Of a DNA stretch of 64,000 nucleotides, positions 1 to 11,018 are shown piece by piece; the stretch's first letter is position 1; the number at the start of each line of letters is the position of its first letter. The notes beneath the pieces were generated by a model that saw only the letters and a list, made by a program, of their open reading frames with translations, was not told where the DNA came from and did no database searches. The position numbers and the translations under genes are program-made. The DNA comes from Kappaphycus alvarezii (lineage: Eukaryota; Rhodophyta; Florideophyceae; Gigartinales; Solieriaceae): the NCBI GenBank assembly GCA_002205965.3, contig NADL03000863.1:124001-188000 (forward strand). The letters are read 5' to 3'.

Positions 1-1228
1 GCGTTCAGAATGTCAATCAAGGCCTGGTTGTCTCCGTGCAGTGACAGTTGTCGGACTTCTAGCCGAAAGAAGTAGTCAGCTAAGTGCCCTTGTAGTAATA
101 GTTGCACTTCTCTCAGCTTTCTCAAAGTAATTCAGTGCGCTCGGTCTTCCGCTCCCCAAAAACCTTGACCCTTCTGCAAACCTGGCAATCTCTTCTCATC
201 CCTGAACCCTAAATTTTCCCGTAGCCCACGTTCGCAGCATCTCTGTGCATTACCAGATCAGTGTACCTCTTTTCAGCTCCTGCCCGTCCCCTCGCGCCAA
301 CAAACCCCAGTAACGGAGATCCCTGAAAGACTGCCGACTTAAAATCACCCAATCCACCGTCCATTTCAACGACATACCATTCCCCTTCGTCGACTTAATC
401 TTACAAAACGCATCAATATTTTTCGATGGGGGAGGAGCCCAGGATCCATATCTGCTCGGCGGTCGTCGCTGCGTAATTTGCACTGAGCACCGCTGCTCCG
501 ATGTGTACATGTCGGAGTAGATCGAGCACGTAAAAGAGGGAGCCATCGAGACGGCCAGGGTGAGGGCACCCAAATTTCACATAAACGGCATTAAAATCTT
601 CAGTATCAACCACCAGCTCCTGTGCGCCACTCCCACCACGTTCTTTCCCAAGTTTCTCACCTGTTCAATTTTCGGATAGGTCATACGTACCCTTTTATTT
701 TCAATATCCACTAAAACTCCCATATTTTCTATCCGCTCCCCCATTTCCCAGTTCATTTCCTCAAGATGCCTTACCATGCCCACCCTCGCGAAGAGCCAGT
801 CCAATAACCTCCTTTCCTCACTGCATTCCCCATCCCGCGCCACCGTGCTCGTTGGACTCGGCGCAACCAAGAAGTTGTCTATCTAGGGCAACACGCGGTA
901 GCACAAAAATTCCCTCATGTATCTCACCAGCGGCGGAATAATCTCGCAATACCAATACCCGGATTTTCCTCACACGAACTACAGTGCGTTGCAACGATAG
1001 TGCAGCTCTGCATACCGGAATAAATATTGTTCCTGGAATTCCGTATGGAAATGGAAGTGCCGATATTCACTCTTGAAATACCATGACATTAAAATGTCTC
1101 CGTTCCCAGCGGCGAGCCCCTGCAAGGTTTCCGTCCTCACCGTTCCTCTCGCCTAGCGCTTATTCTGAAGGCTAAAGTTGATCGAAAACCTCCTCTTCTT
1201 TTCGGCACCCTCCCCTTGCAAGCTACGA
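1..1228 (-). mobile_element. DIRS-like retrotransposon fragment, broken
   Basis: Minus-strand reading of about 250-1130 resembles the reverse transcriptase and RNase H region of DIRS/PAT-type tyrosine-recombinase retrotransposons. I see a palm-like stretch followed by DNFLVAPSP, then a segment with GVLVDIENKRVRM, and downstream LSRQSFRDLRYW, which matches the LSRQ-x-RDLRWW block usual after the DIRS RT. The fragment runs off the left edge of the window and stops where the copia LTR begins. It carries several breaks and is a fossil. No recombinase part or terminal repeats are visible. Family assignment rests on motif order only. Confidence 0.6.
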
Positions 1229-1236
1229 ATGAAAAT

Positions 1237-1578
1237 TGTTCAACGAGACGAGACAAACGGACGCAAATCGACACAGTTGATCAAATGTTTAATGCATCTT
1301 CCAAATTCAACCTGCGAACCGCTTATTGAATGCGTTATGAAATGTCTTTGATTGTTAATGTTTATTCATGACTTTACTACATGTAATGCATCTACTCGGA
1401 CTGTGAAGACAGACAGTTAATGTTCACCTGGACTAGTACTTATAGCTATCTATGAGGTCTAAAGTATCAACTCATCCAAACACAATAAAAACAAAACAGT
1501 ACAGTCGTCTTTAGTAAATCTATCATTGTCAACCTTGCATCAAGTCTCACTTCCGTATCAATCGTTGACATACCAACC
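1237..1578 (+). repeat. Left LTR of the copia element
   Basis: Begins TGTTCAACGAGA and aligns along its length with the right LTR, including the block ACTAGTACTTATAGCTAT. The inner end is uncertain: similarity continues to about GACATACCAACC near 1580 and then stops. Confidence 0.85.
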
Positions 1579-1930
1579 CCGTATCATTCGTAGCATCGCT
1601 ACTGCTTGGTCTAAATCTAACAAGGGAATATTCGAAAGAAAACAAACTTGTAATACCAAAATTCAATGCTCACCCTACAGAAAGCTTTCGACTGTGGAAG
1701 CTTGGCATGGAGGCTGTTCTCGAGACAAAATAATGTCTGAGTATCGTTATTGGTGAAGAGGAGCGACCACAGGGCGATGATGATGATTCTCAGGTTATCA
1801 AGAAACAGCAGAACTTCGATAAGAGGAAGAGGAAGGCCTCAGCCATGCTCATTACCTCCCTGGGCGACAAGTCCCTAAATTCGTAGTAAAATACTCTAAA
1901 TCACCCAATGAACTTTGGACTACACTTTGC

Positions 1931-2722
1931 ATGAGGTACGCTAGTAAGAAAACTAGCAACAAACTCAGTTTACGCACTGAAGCATTTAGCAAGACAAATG
2001 GTCCGGAGCCTATGTCAGATCACATTGCAAATCTTGAAACTATCTTCGCACAACTCGGTGACGCAGGTCAACTTCTAAATGATTTGATGCAATTATCAAT
2101 ATTGATTTCGTCTATAAAAGGAGACAAAGACTATGAAGCAGTTATTGCGGCCATTACAACCATGGATGAAAACAAGACCACATGGGAGACTGTCATCGCT
2201 CGTTTAATGGAGGATTACAAAGAAGGGAAGAGCACTAATTACCCTCGTGATCTTATCGAAGCTGCTGTGAGATCCGCCGTGGCGAAAAAGAGGACTGCAA
2301 AGCAGGGAAAGCCAACGAAAACTGTTTGTGGATTTTGTAAAAAGCGTTGTCACTATACTGACCAGTGCTGGGACAACCCCGACGGGAGAAATTACAAACC
2401 AAATAATTGCAGAAAGTCTAAAGACAAGCATGCTGCAAATCCCCGTCTGGCAATGCCAGTCAAACAAAACAAACATGAATTGCAGACCGACGAAAACAGT
2501 GGTACAAATAAGAGTATTAAGTACGCAAACTGCGGAATGACTAAAGCTACTATCAATAGTCACCGAGGTGGAAGATCTGATCAAAGCGAGAGTTTCATAT
2601 TCGATAGTGGTGCTACTCACCACATGTGTTCCAACCTTGAACACTTTAGTCGAATCAAGTCTGTACCTGAGTTTAAAATCACTCTGGGAGATGATAGTGT
2701 TATCAAAGGAAACAAGATCTGA
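1931..2722 (+). pseudogene. Copia gag plus protease region (fossil)
   Basis: Open for 263 codons. The N-terminal two thirds resembles copia Gag (the UBN2-type region). A CCHC zinc knuckle follows near residues 133-146 (C-x2-C-x4-H-x4-C, starting CGFCKKRCHY). The C-terminal part starts an aspartic protease with the signature FIFDSGATHHMC, the usual copia form of D-S/T-G-A. It is part of the broken copia element and shows no sign of host use. Confidence 0.85.
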
Positions 2723-3008
2723 GAGGTCGATTTCTTCCTACATGACACTGACAACATGCATACGGAAGGCGTATGGCTAAGGTTGACGAATGTCCTTTAT
2801 ATGGAAGATATGGGTCTTAACCTACTGTCTATGAGTGCATTAGACGATCATAACAAACATGCAACATTCAAGAAAGGGTAATTTTTTTTTCTTTGACGGC
2901 AGTAATGACAAGCCTATAGGAAAAGGTCTTAAAAGGTACGACGGATTGTTCCAACTATTTGGGTCGATTGTGAAGCCAAATGATGCTAGCGCCCGAAACT
3001 GCTGAGCA

Positions 3009-3640
3009 GTGACGAAAACAAATGAGACTTGCTTGAGCCTATGGCATGAGAAATTTGGACACACCAGCTCTAGCATACTCGAGAGTATCGAAAATTCCGG
3101 AGACGTTACCGGAATATATTTTAAAGAAAATGCGTCTAAAACTGACTGCATCCCGTGTCTCAAGGGTAAGCAAACAAGAAACAAGTTCAATGGAAAGCTA
3201 GTCCCATCATCTATGGAAGTTGGAGATGTGATTTTCTCCGACGTGTGTGGGCCACTACACACACCTTCGTGGTCTAATACAATTTACTTCGTGACATTTA
3301 TTGACGGTGCCTCGGCTCATGTTTCTGTGTGTCCACACTTCAATCAAAAAAAGAGGCAACTAAAACCTTCATATGCTTCAAAGAATCGTTTGAATTGCAC
3401 TCTGGATACAAAATGAAGCGCTTACACACCGATAATGGTGGGTAGCTCGTCAATAATGAAATTAATTCGTTTTGCAACACGAATGGAATTGCTCATACTA
3501 CTGTTGCACCATACAATCCACAGTCAAATGGAATGGCTGAGAGAATGAACAGAACACTGCTTAACAAAGTACGCAGTATGCTATCGTATGCTTCACTTAG
3601 CAGCAAGTTTTGGGCAGAAGCTTTACATCATGCTGTCTAG
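3009..3640 (+). pseudogene. Copia integrase region (fossil)
   Basis: The start has the HHCC zinc-binding form of integrase (WHEKFGHTS then CIPCLKGKQ), followed by a DVCGPL block typical of the entry to the catalytic core. Downstream, reads near 3430-3640 give the THPYNPQSNG-like and AERMNRTLL-like blocks of the core. Broken, with no single intact frame. Confidence 0.8.
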
Positions 3641-4429
3641 ATACAGAATGTGCTTCCCGCTGGAGACCGTCGAGTAAGCCCCATGGAATTATTCTGCGGA
3701 AAAAGACCAGACCCTAGTCACCTGAGAAAATTTGGTTACTTAGTGCAAGAGCACGTGCCAGACGGGCGAAGAAAAAGCTTGAACCGAAATCTAGATCGCT
3801 CATTCACATTGGACACATTACTCCTACTGTTTCACGTGGATTTAGCCTGAGATCAGGAAGGGTTCATATCGTTCGCCATGGACGGTTTGATAAAACGATA
3901 TTTCCTGGCACTAGTAACTTTGAGAAAAATCCTCTGGTTTGACTGATAATAAGGGCTTGAACAGCTCAGAATCAATCCCTAATGGGGAAATCGAAGTAGA
4001 CGTCTCGAAGAGTGATGAAGAAAACTTGCCCGTGTCTGAACAACAGCCTGTACTTGAGCGTATACCTCTACTAGAAGAAGTCCTTGCAATGTCGCAACGT
4101 TCATGACGAAACCGCAGAGCCCGAAAAGTTTTGGACTTGTCGCAAATTCTACAAGCCCGAAAGTCGGCAGTGATGACATGCCATCTGTATCGCAGGCACT
4201 TGGTTCAAAAAAATCTGATGCGTGAACATCGGCTATCCATACTGAGCTTGAAACAATGAAGGCTAAAAATACATGGGAGCTTGTTTCGAGGCAAGAAGGG
4301 GTTAACATTGTACCATGCAAGTTTATCCTCAAAGTTACGAAAAACAGTGATGGAACTGTGAACAAATATAATGCTCGTTTCGTGGCATAAGGTTGTTGTC
4401 AAGGTGCATTCGATGTTGTAGAGACATTC

Positions 4430-5640
4430 TCTCCCGTCGTCGATTTTACTTCAGTGCGAGTTGCCCTAACTATAGCAGTCTTGAACAAATATGAAGTACA
4501 TCAGTTCGATGTAACTGGTGCCTTTCTCCACGGAGAAATTAACAGGCCCGTTTATATGATGCAACCTGAAGGTTTCGAGGAACCGGGACAGGAACATTTT
4601 ATCTGTAATCTGCGGAAAAGCATCTATGGTTTGAAACAAGCACCTAGAATCTGGTATAGACATTTCAAAACCTGTCTGGAGAGGCTTGTTTTTAATGCTC
4701 TCGTCCATTTCGACTGCATATATGCCAAGTCTGAGAAGGGAAGCGAATATATCTCGTCGTTTATGTGGACTACATGCTCATTATGAGCAATTGCCTTCGC
4801 CTGATCAGTAACCTTAAAAAATGTTGGTCGAGAACGTTAAAATCCAAGCCCTTGGTCCGGTCAAAGAATTCTTGGGGGTGAAAATAACGAAGCAGACAGG
4901 CACTTTCACTCTGTCTCAAAGTCACTACATTGAAAACATTCGGGCTAAGCATGGCATGCAAGACTACCATTCTATTTCTACTCCCATGGATCCACCTAAC
5001 TATATGGTTGTCCCTAGGAATGTCGAGCCCAGTCCTGAGTAGATTAGAAAAATGAAGGGCATACCATACCGTGAGGCAATTGGACAGTTATTGTATCTGT
5101 CATATCACACCAGGCCCGACATTGCTGTTGCTTTTGGTACGCTCAGTCGCTATGTCTCTAAACCAAGACCTATACATTGCGTTGGAGTCAAACGAATACA
5201 CCGCTACTTACGTGGTACAACAGACCATTGTTTGATACGTCTTCCGTCAAGCAACCAACTGACTGCATATGCCGACTCTGACTGGGCAAGGAGCTCAGAT
5301 CGAGCATCTATCACTGGTAATTTTTTGCAGATTGGTGGTTTTACAGTGTTTTGGAAAAGCGCCAACCAGCGCTGTACAGCGCTGTCTTCTATTGAGGCTG
5401 AGTATGCTAGCTTGTCAGATTTGGGCAGAGAGGTCTCATGGTTACGAAAGCTGCTTGGAGAACTCGGAGTGGTGCAAAAATCACCAACTACCATCTACCA
5501 GGGCAACATTGGTTCAATAGATTGGGCATCGGAAATTGGCCAGTTCTGTAAGAACAAGCATACAAACACCAAAATTCATCATGTCCGTGATCTAGTCAAG
5601 CAAGACACGGTTCGCATTGACTTTATTGAAACCAAGTAAA
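4430..5640 (+). pseudogene. Copia reverse transcriptase and RNase H region (fossil)
   Basis: 4454-4786 reads VHQFDVTGAFLHGEI and SIYGLKQAPRIWYRHF, both diagnostic copia RT blocks. 4821-5042 has the FLGVKITKQ block. 5052-5639 contains AYADSDWARSS and SSIEAEYASLSD, the copia RNase H signatures, followed by a tail near HHVRDLVKQ. Broken into several pieces. Confidence 0.88.
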
Positions 5641-5816
5641 TGCTTGCGGATATGCTAATAAAACCCCTCTACGGACCCAGACTTAAGCTTGATACACAAC
5701 GTTGGCATAACCAGTCATTGCTCGAGAAAGGGAACAATGATGGAGTCGCAACTTCAAGAAAACAATCAAAATCAATTGTTGCGATATAATTTTTATCGCT
5801 CAAACCGTTTTCGCAT

Positions 5817-5824
5817 AGAAGGGG
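5817..5824 (+). other. Polypurine tract of the copia element
   Basis: AGAAGGGG lies directly against the TGTTCGAC start of the right LTR, the position where plus-strand priming occurs in LTR elements. Confidence 0.75.
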
Positions 5825-6187
5825 TGTTCGACGAGATGCGACAAACGGACGCAATGAAATCATCACAATTGATCAAATGTTTAATACATCTTCCAAATTC
5901 AACCTGCTAACCGCTTTACTGAATGCGTCATGAACTGTGTTTGATTGTTAATGTTTAGTCATGACTTGGGGTTTTAGGGTTTTACATGTAATGCATCTAC
6001 TCGGACTGGGAAGAAAGAACGTGAATGTTCCCCTGGACTAGTACTTATAGCTATGTATGAGGTATGAAGTATCAAACTCATCCAGACACAAAAAATCAAA
6101 ACAGTACAGTCGTCTTTAGTAAACCTACCATTGTCAACCTTGCAAGAAGTCTTACTTCCGTATCAATCGCTGACATAGCAACCTTGT
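5825..6187 (+). repeat. Right LTR of the copia element
   Basis: Starts TGTTCGACGAGA and aligns with 1237-1578, with an extra short run around 5970. Its end is set by the shared ATGAAAAT that follows. Confidence 0.85.
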
Positions 6188-6481
6188 ATGAAAATGAGGC
6201 TATCTCTGCTTCCCCCGTCATCCTAATCATCTACCCCTTCCCGACCTCCTCGAAGATTACAATCTCCACGTCCTTCCCCAACTCTTCCCAGTCAACGCCT
6301 GATCCTCTTCCGTATGAGGTATATCCCTCATCACCAAACCTTCTGTAAACGACACTGTCGGCATTTCTCTCACCCCATACTTCACCACCCTTACTTTATA
6401 CCCGCACGCCCCCAGCACTGAACCCTATACGTTGGTCTTGGGCGCCATCCTACGCTACGGCCACCTCCCCTCCTTTGCCAC

Positions 6482-7207
6482 TGTCAGAGATAAATAAGCA
6501 GGGGAATAGATCTTCAGAGCTAATTACCCCAAGAAGGAGGTGTTGCAAGCGACAAAAGTGCTACCATGGTATAGTTGAACGAACAAAAAGGAGTGGAGAG
6601 GGAAGACAGTTAAATGGGCTACAAGCAAGTATGGAATGGACAGGGTCTACCACCTATGCTTAGTGACTAGCGTAAAATAAATTGTTCTTGGGTCGGAAGT
6701 TGACTCTCAACTTCCTAGCTATTTGAGACTGGGCTTGAATTTGTCTGCCAACTTGCTTGACCTCTCCATGAGGAAGCAGTTTACTCAGCTTATATAGACT
6801 TTTGGCTACCCGTAAAGTCCGAACAAAACTACAGAAGGTACCAGGAAATGCACAGAAACAATTTGTGTGGATGACATACTCTAAATCGAAAGATACTTAA
6901 GAAACTAACAATCTATGAGGTTCTCTTATTTCCCATTCCCTAAATCAGATCCAAACAACTCCTCTAAATATCCATGCTGCCCAAGAAGTCCCCCAAAATA
7001 TCTGGGAATGGCTCTCAGCTCTCTATTCCCTCCTGGGAGATATCTAGACTACTAAAGATATCTCCATCCGGTTCCATCGTAAGCACCACCTGTTCCATAC
7101 TCTCCGGTCCAGGCCCCACCAGTCCATCAGTTTCCGTGCCCCCTGTTCCCTCATCCACCACAACCACCACCACCACCACCACCTCCTCCTCCTCCTCCTC
7201 CTCCTCC

Positions 7208-7242
<35 letters not shown>

Positions 7243-8037
7243 CTCCTCTTCCTCCTCCTCCTCCTCTTCATCCTCCCATCCTCCTCCTCCTCTTCATCCT
7301 CCCCATCCTCCTCCTCCTCTTCATCCTCCCATCCTCCTGAGTCTCGAGCACTAGCTCAGGGCTAACCATTCCTCGAAGGACTCCACTTCCTCCTCCTCGA
7401 CTTTCTCAGTCTCATCCTCACTTACCTCCCTCGTCTCTTCTTCTATGAAGAGGCGGCAAATGAACTCGATGATTTGCTTCTTTGTTTGCCGCCGGATGTA
7501 GTCGTCGGCATCGGTTGGCCCGTAGGCGGCGAGACGAAGGCCATTGATGGGACGGGAAGGGCGGTTTTGGAGATAGGGACAGAGGGCGATTTGATGTCAT
7601 ATTTCTGGAAAAGGGATGAGCGGGTGTGTAGGGGGAGAGGATTGCTGAGCAAAATGATCGGAACGTTTAAAACTCGGAATAAAGGGGTTTCAATAAGCTC
7701 CCGGGGCAGGTTCTATATATTAGAAATAGGTAAATTAAATCTACAAGGGATTTTTTGTGGTAGTGCATTTGCCCCCTTTTTCTGAAAAAAGCGAATTTGG
7801 AGGAGGAAGTAAGCAAAAAGGGGAAAAAACTTGATTCGGGATCGATTTAGAGGTGTAGAATCTGTATAAAAATATCTAGATAAAATGGAAGTAAATTTGG
7901 AGAGAACTACGGTAATGATAAGCGAGATTCAGGAGGACGAGGAAGGACCGGAACTATAAGCAAATTTGGACAAGGAGAGGTAGTACAGTAAACTATAGGC
8001 TGTAAAGGACGGCGGCAAAAAAAATCTGCGCCTAACA
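6482..8037 (-). mobile_element. Solo LTR, long U3 type carrying an ORF (copy A)
   Basis: A 1556-bp unit bounded by TGT...ACA ends and flanked by the perfect 5-bp direct repeat GCCAC (6477-6481 and 8038-8042), so it is one LTR-like insertion with no internal region. Read on the minus strand, it begins TGTTAGGCGC, carries an ORF region in the middle, then a TATATAA box and an R-U5 half that aligns with the LTRs of the gypsy elements at 10 and 52 kb. It is diverged from the young copies, so older than element 1. Confidence 0.85.
6974..7640 (-). pseudogene. LTR-embedded acidic protein ORF region, copy A (fossil)
   Basis: Lies inside the long U3. The N-terminal part reads RPINGLRLAAYGPTDADDYI followed by RRQTKKQIIEF; then comes a Glu-rich tract encoded by a GAG/GGA trinucleotide expansion (plus-strand CCT/TCC run about 7147-7340), and last a C-terminal motif GDIFSSLDISQE. 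The same order is found in copies at 25.4, 45, 59.3 and 62.2 kb. The function is unknown: there are no catalytic motifs, and the high charge would suit a nuclear or nucleic-acid-associated role, but that is only inference. Broken. Confidence 0.6.
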
Positions 8038-8042
8038 GCCAC

Positions 8043-8977
8043 CACGAAATTTCCCCCTCGCCTCTTTTTAAGGACATTACTCATCATTTGCGGCCGACGC
8101 CGGGCCGCCCCTCACGTTTTCCTCTTGCTTTCTCGATCCTTGCCTTGGCCACCTGATTGGATGCACCCTGTTCTAACCTATCATCATTAGCGCAGCCCTG
8201 GCCATCCGGCACGACTCCAAAAAAACAGCATCAAGCCACTGCTCAACCAAAAAGTACATCTGACTTGCAGCCTCCATGTACAGCTCGGTGATGCCCTCGA
8301 AGTACTAGCCTCTCATCGAGAGAACCTCAACAATAGCCATCACCGCTGTTTCCGCTATCTTCAGCTTCTTCCCCATCTCCTCTATGTCTCCTCACCCGTC
8401 CTTGACATCTTCAACGCAATCAATCCTGGCTCAACCCATACCCCTGCAGTATTCACATACTCCTATTTTTTTCGCGGATTATCGATTCTTGTTCCTCAGC
8501 TTTGAAAGGAACGCGTCCGCCGGATGCTAAAAGTAGCTCATATGATTAGTGAGCACATGAGCCCCCCGCATAAAACAATCCCTCTCTGATCAGTTTGGAA
8601 GCGTTCAGTTCCGCGACGACGTAACCAAAGTCTTGATGACCAGGTTTGTGCGCTGCCCACGACGCGCGCAAGGGTTCCGCCGCTTTGCCACCCCAACTCC
8701 CCAGCCTCCACCAGCCTGCACCTGGTCTTCCGGATCTTGTGATCTGTTCTTCATTGGCTTTTAGAGTTGCTTTTGGTCACACCTGCTCGGAGGATTCCGC
8801 CACCCGGCTTCCGCAAGGGGACTGTCCGGTATGTCTATTCCCTGTTACAGAGAAATAGACGAACCAAATATGTCTGGTCAAGGGCCGTAGGTGGTATTCA
8901 TACCGCCGAGGCTCCCTGAAATCAAGGACGCTCAGTTACGGTTCCCTACTTCCAGTCATATCTTCACACATGTACAC
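8043..8977. other. No recognised gene, 8.0-9.0 kb
   Basis: The minus strand of about 8150-8420 reads as protein-like (for example KLKIAETAVMAIVEVL), but I find no match to a family I know and no clear start. It could be a relic of a host gene or element. The rest shows nothing. Confidence 0.3.
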
Positions 8978-9095
8978 ACGTGTATACAGCGCAAAATGCT
9001 TCCTCTAGGAGGGAGCAAGCAAGTTGGGAAACAACTTGAAATGCAGACCTAACACGTCCTGAGATTGAAAGTCAACTTCTGTCCTAGGAAATCTT
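8978..9095 (+). repeat. Diverged R-region fragment of the LTR superfamily
   Basis: Contains GCTTCCTCTAGGAGG, GCAAGCAAGTTGGGA and GAAAGTCAACTTC, in the same order and spacing as the R region of the gypsy LTRs, but with many differences. Only the R part is recognisable. Confidence 0.6.
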
Positions 9096-9511
9096 TTTTA
9101 TCGCTATGTATGGTTATCCATATATAATTTGGTACGGTATTACATTCATATATATATATATATATGTGATAACGAACCGTGAGAATACCATCTTCCGCCG
9201 ATTTTTTCTTAACACTATTTCCATTGCTCCTCCGTTCTGGCCGTGGTGGAAATTTCAGTTGATTGAACATCTGGACTCTGAAATGGAAGGGGGCGAGGGG
9301 ATTAAAGAATTTTATGGTCAGATTGTCATTGACACCTCCGGTTCCAATAGCTCAGATGTCCGGTATTGATGATGCGTATTGTTACACTATTGTGCACCAA
9401 AAAATTGCGATCGCGATATATCGCAGGATTCAACATCGGCATGATCTCTGATATCTCTCTTTTGTACTGAAACAGAATCTCCCTTCTCTCTTGATTGTAG
9501 CAAGTGGTTCG

Positions 9512-9790
9512 ATGAAAAGGATTGAGCTGTTCGTGCGAGATCCTTGCCCAGCAAAGCGATCTGACTGTTGTGATGACTGCAGCGCTGGGATCCATAATTA
9601 CAGTGCAGCAAATGATCTCAATGGATATCCAGCATCTCAATGTACTCTGATTTCAGACAAAAAATGTCAAGGGCGAAAAAGGAGTTTGGCAAGAGTATTG
9701 CAGCAATATAGAGGAATCCTTGCTCCTAATGTGTGTCTCTTCTGCACAACGTGGACAACAGAACTCTCCCTAATAACTAATAACAGGTAA
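9512..9790 (+). CDS. Possible cysteine-rich protein or exon
   Basis: From the ATG at 9512 the frame is open for 92 codons with ten cysteines, mostly in the first half (CPAKRSDCCDDCSAGIHNY, later CTLISDKKCQG). No signal peptide is present at this ATG. The frame is also open a little upstream, where a pyrimidine-rich stretch ends in TTGATTGTAG at about 9499, and an ACAG-GTAATG sits at the end of the ORF (about 9785-9791). These could be acceptor and donor sites, making this an internal exon of a larger secreted cysteine-rich gene. Alternatively it is a chance ORF. I do not recognise a family. It lies just 5' of gypsy element 1. Confidence 0.3.
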   Translation: MKRIELFVRDPCPAKRSDCCDDCSAGIHNYSAANDLNGYPASQCTLISDKKCQGRKRSLARVLQQYRGILAPNVCLFCTTWTTELSLITNNR

Positions 9791-9982
9791 TGCGAGGTGA
9801 AGGCGCAGAAAGCGCGGGTACGATAATTCTCAGAAGGCAACACTTATTGAATAGCTGCATGGACGGCATCCATCTATAAGCTTTTTTTGAGATGGCGGTA
9901 TGCTTGAGTAGTAGTTGTCTGACGAGATTCTGTCCGAAGTGATGAAAGAGGCGTTCCGTATATCGAAATTTTCTATGGCGTC

Positions 9983-10699
9983 TGATGTGCGCAAATTAGC
10001 ACACGAAAAAATCTAGATGAGGACCATGATTGTATACAGTATCGGAATTGGGAAGATATTTTTACAGTTTTTGAATTTGCAAGATACTTTTTAATTTGGG
10101 TGAGTGTGGCAAATTCATCGGTTGATTTTTTCATTTTAGGACACGCTGTCATAGTAGATGTCAGTACAGTTCCAGGTTGTGGGTGATACTACGAGTGACT
10201 CTGAAAGGTCTATATAATGGCCGCATCAATTCCCACCCCTGGCCGATGGGTGGCTGGCATGGGTATGGCACCTAGATATTTACCTTGAGAAATATCTCTA
10301 ATAGTCTCTCTGGTTCACACGATTACCGTGAATGCATTTTGTGGTTATTAGTATGCTTGTTCGGACTTTAGGGGTAGCCAAAAGTCTATATAAGCTGAGT
10401 AAACTGCTTCCTCATGGAGAGGTCAAGCAAGTTGGCAGACAACTTCAAGCCAAGTCCCGAGTAGTAGGAAGTTGAGAGTCAACTTCAGACCCAAGAAAAC
10501 GTTTTCTTACGCTGGTCGCAGAGCGTCAGTGGTAGACCCTGCCCCTTTTATACTTGCTTGTAGCTTTCTCAACTCTCTTCTATATACACTCCCTTTTGTT
10601 CGTTCAACAATACCACGGCAGCACTTTTGTCGCTCGCAACACCTCCTTCTCAGGGTAATTGGTTCTGAGGATCTCCTCCCCGCCGATTTACCCCTATCA
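9983..10699 (+). repeat. 5' LTR of gypsy element 1 (U3 type I)
   Basis: Begins TGATGTGCGC and ends CCCCTATCA, with terminal inverted TGAT/ATCA. The U3-specific part runs to about 10350. From the GGACTTTAGGGGTAGCC block onward it matches the inner half of the long-U3 LTRs, and from GCAAGTTGGCAGAC onward it also matches element 2. Confidence 0.95.
10388..10394 (+). promoter_or_regulatory. TATA box of the LTR promoter
   Basis: TATATAA within GTCTATATAAGCTGAG. The same box is kept in most copies of this LTR superfamily (for example 17174-17180), just upstream of the shared R-U5 half, where a U3 promoter belongs. A second TATATAA lies upstream near 10210. Confidence 0.6.
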
Positions 10700-10701
10700 T
10701 T

Positions 10702-10715
10702 TGGTACTCTTGTGG
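10702..10715 (+). other. Primer-binding site of gypsy element 1
   Basis: TGGTACTCTTGTGG starts two bases after the LTR end, the usual place and form (TGG start, complementary to a tRNA 3' CCA). The priming tRNA should end in GTACCA; I did not assign it. The identical site follows the 5' LTR of element 2 at 52265. Confidence 0.6.
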
Positions 10716-11018
10716 AGGGGGTTGCACCCGAGGTATTCGAGTTGAGCAGTAGTAAGGAACACTTCGGGGGATTTCTTTTCTGTAATCATGGATCTCAACG
10801 CTGCTCGTATAACGTTCACAGGGGCAAGACTGAAGACGTTGAGGAGTTTCTTTACACATATGTCAACGTTGTGATGCGAGAAGGGCGATGAAGAGAAGGC
10901 CGCAAGTATCTTCGCCTATCTTCATGGTGACGCAAAGCACAAATATAAGTCCAAGTTTATCGACGGGTGGTCTCTTAACGGGAATGGGCGTAACTTCGGT
11001 GAGGTATGTGAGTGGCTT

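Larger units (their letters stand above)
1237..6187 (+). mobile_element. Ty1/copia LTR retrotransposon, old and broken
   Basis: Complete layout of a copia element: left LTR about 1237-1578, gag with zinc knuckle and protease, integrase, reverse transcriptase, RNase H, a purine tract at 5817-5824, and right LTR 5825 to about 6187. The order PR-INT-RT-RH is the copia order. The LTRs differ by many substitutions and indels (by eye about 80-85% identical), so insertion is old, and the body carries roughly ten breaks. The same 8 bases, ATGAAAAT, precede the left LTR (1229-1236) and follow the right one (6188-6195), consistent with a target-site duplication. Confidence 0.9.

Noticed and set aside
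6974-7354. Plus-strand ORF with a long poly-Ser run, and minus-strand poly-Arg ORF at 7044-7271
   Set aside because: Shadow frames of the GAG-type trinucleotide run that encodes the acidic tract of the LTR ORF.
9149-9168. AT dinucleotide run, also at about 36594 and 37415
   Set aside because: Simple microsatellites without further structure.
10472-10891. ORF across the 5' LTR of element 1
   Set aside because: Covers R-U5, the primer-binding site and leader; no protein pattern, and the same stretch recurs in solo LTRs.
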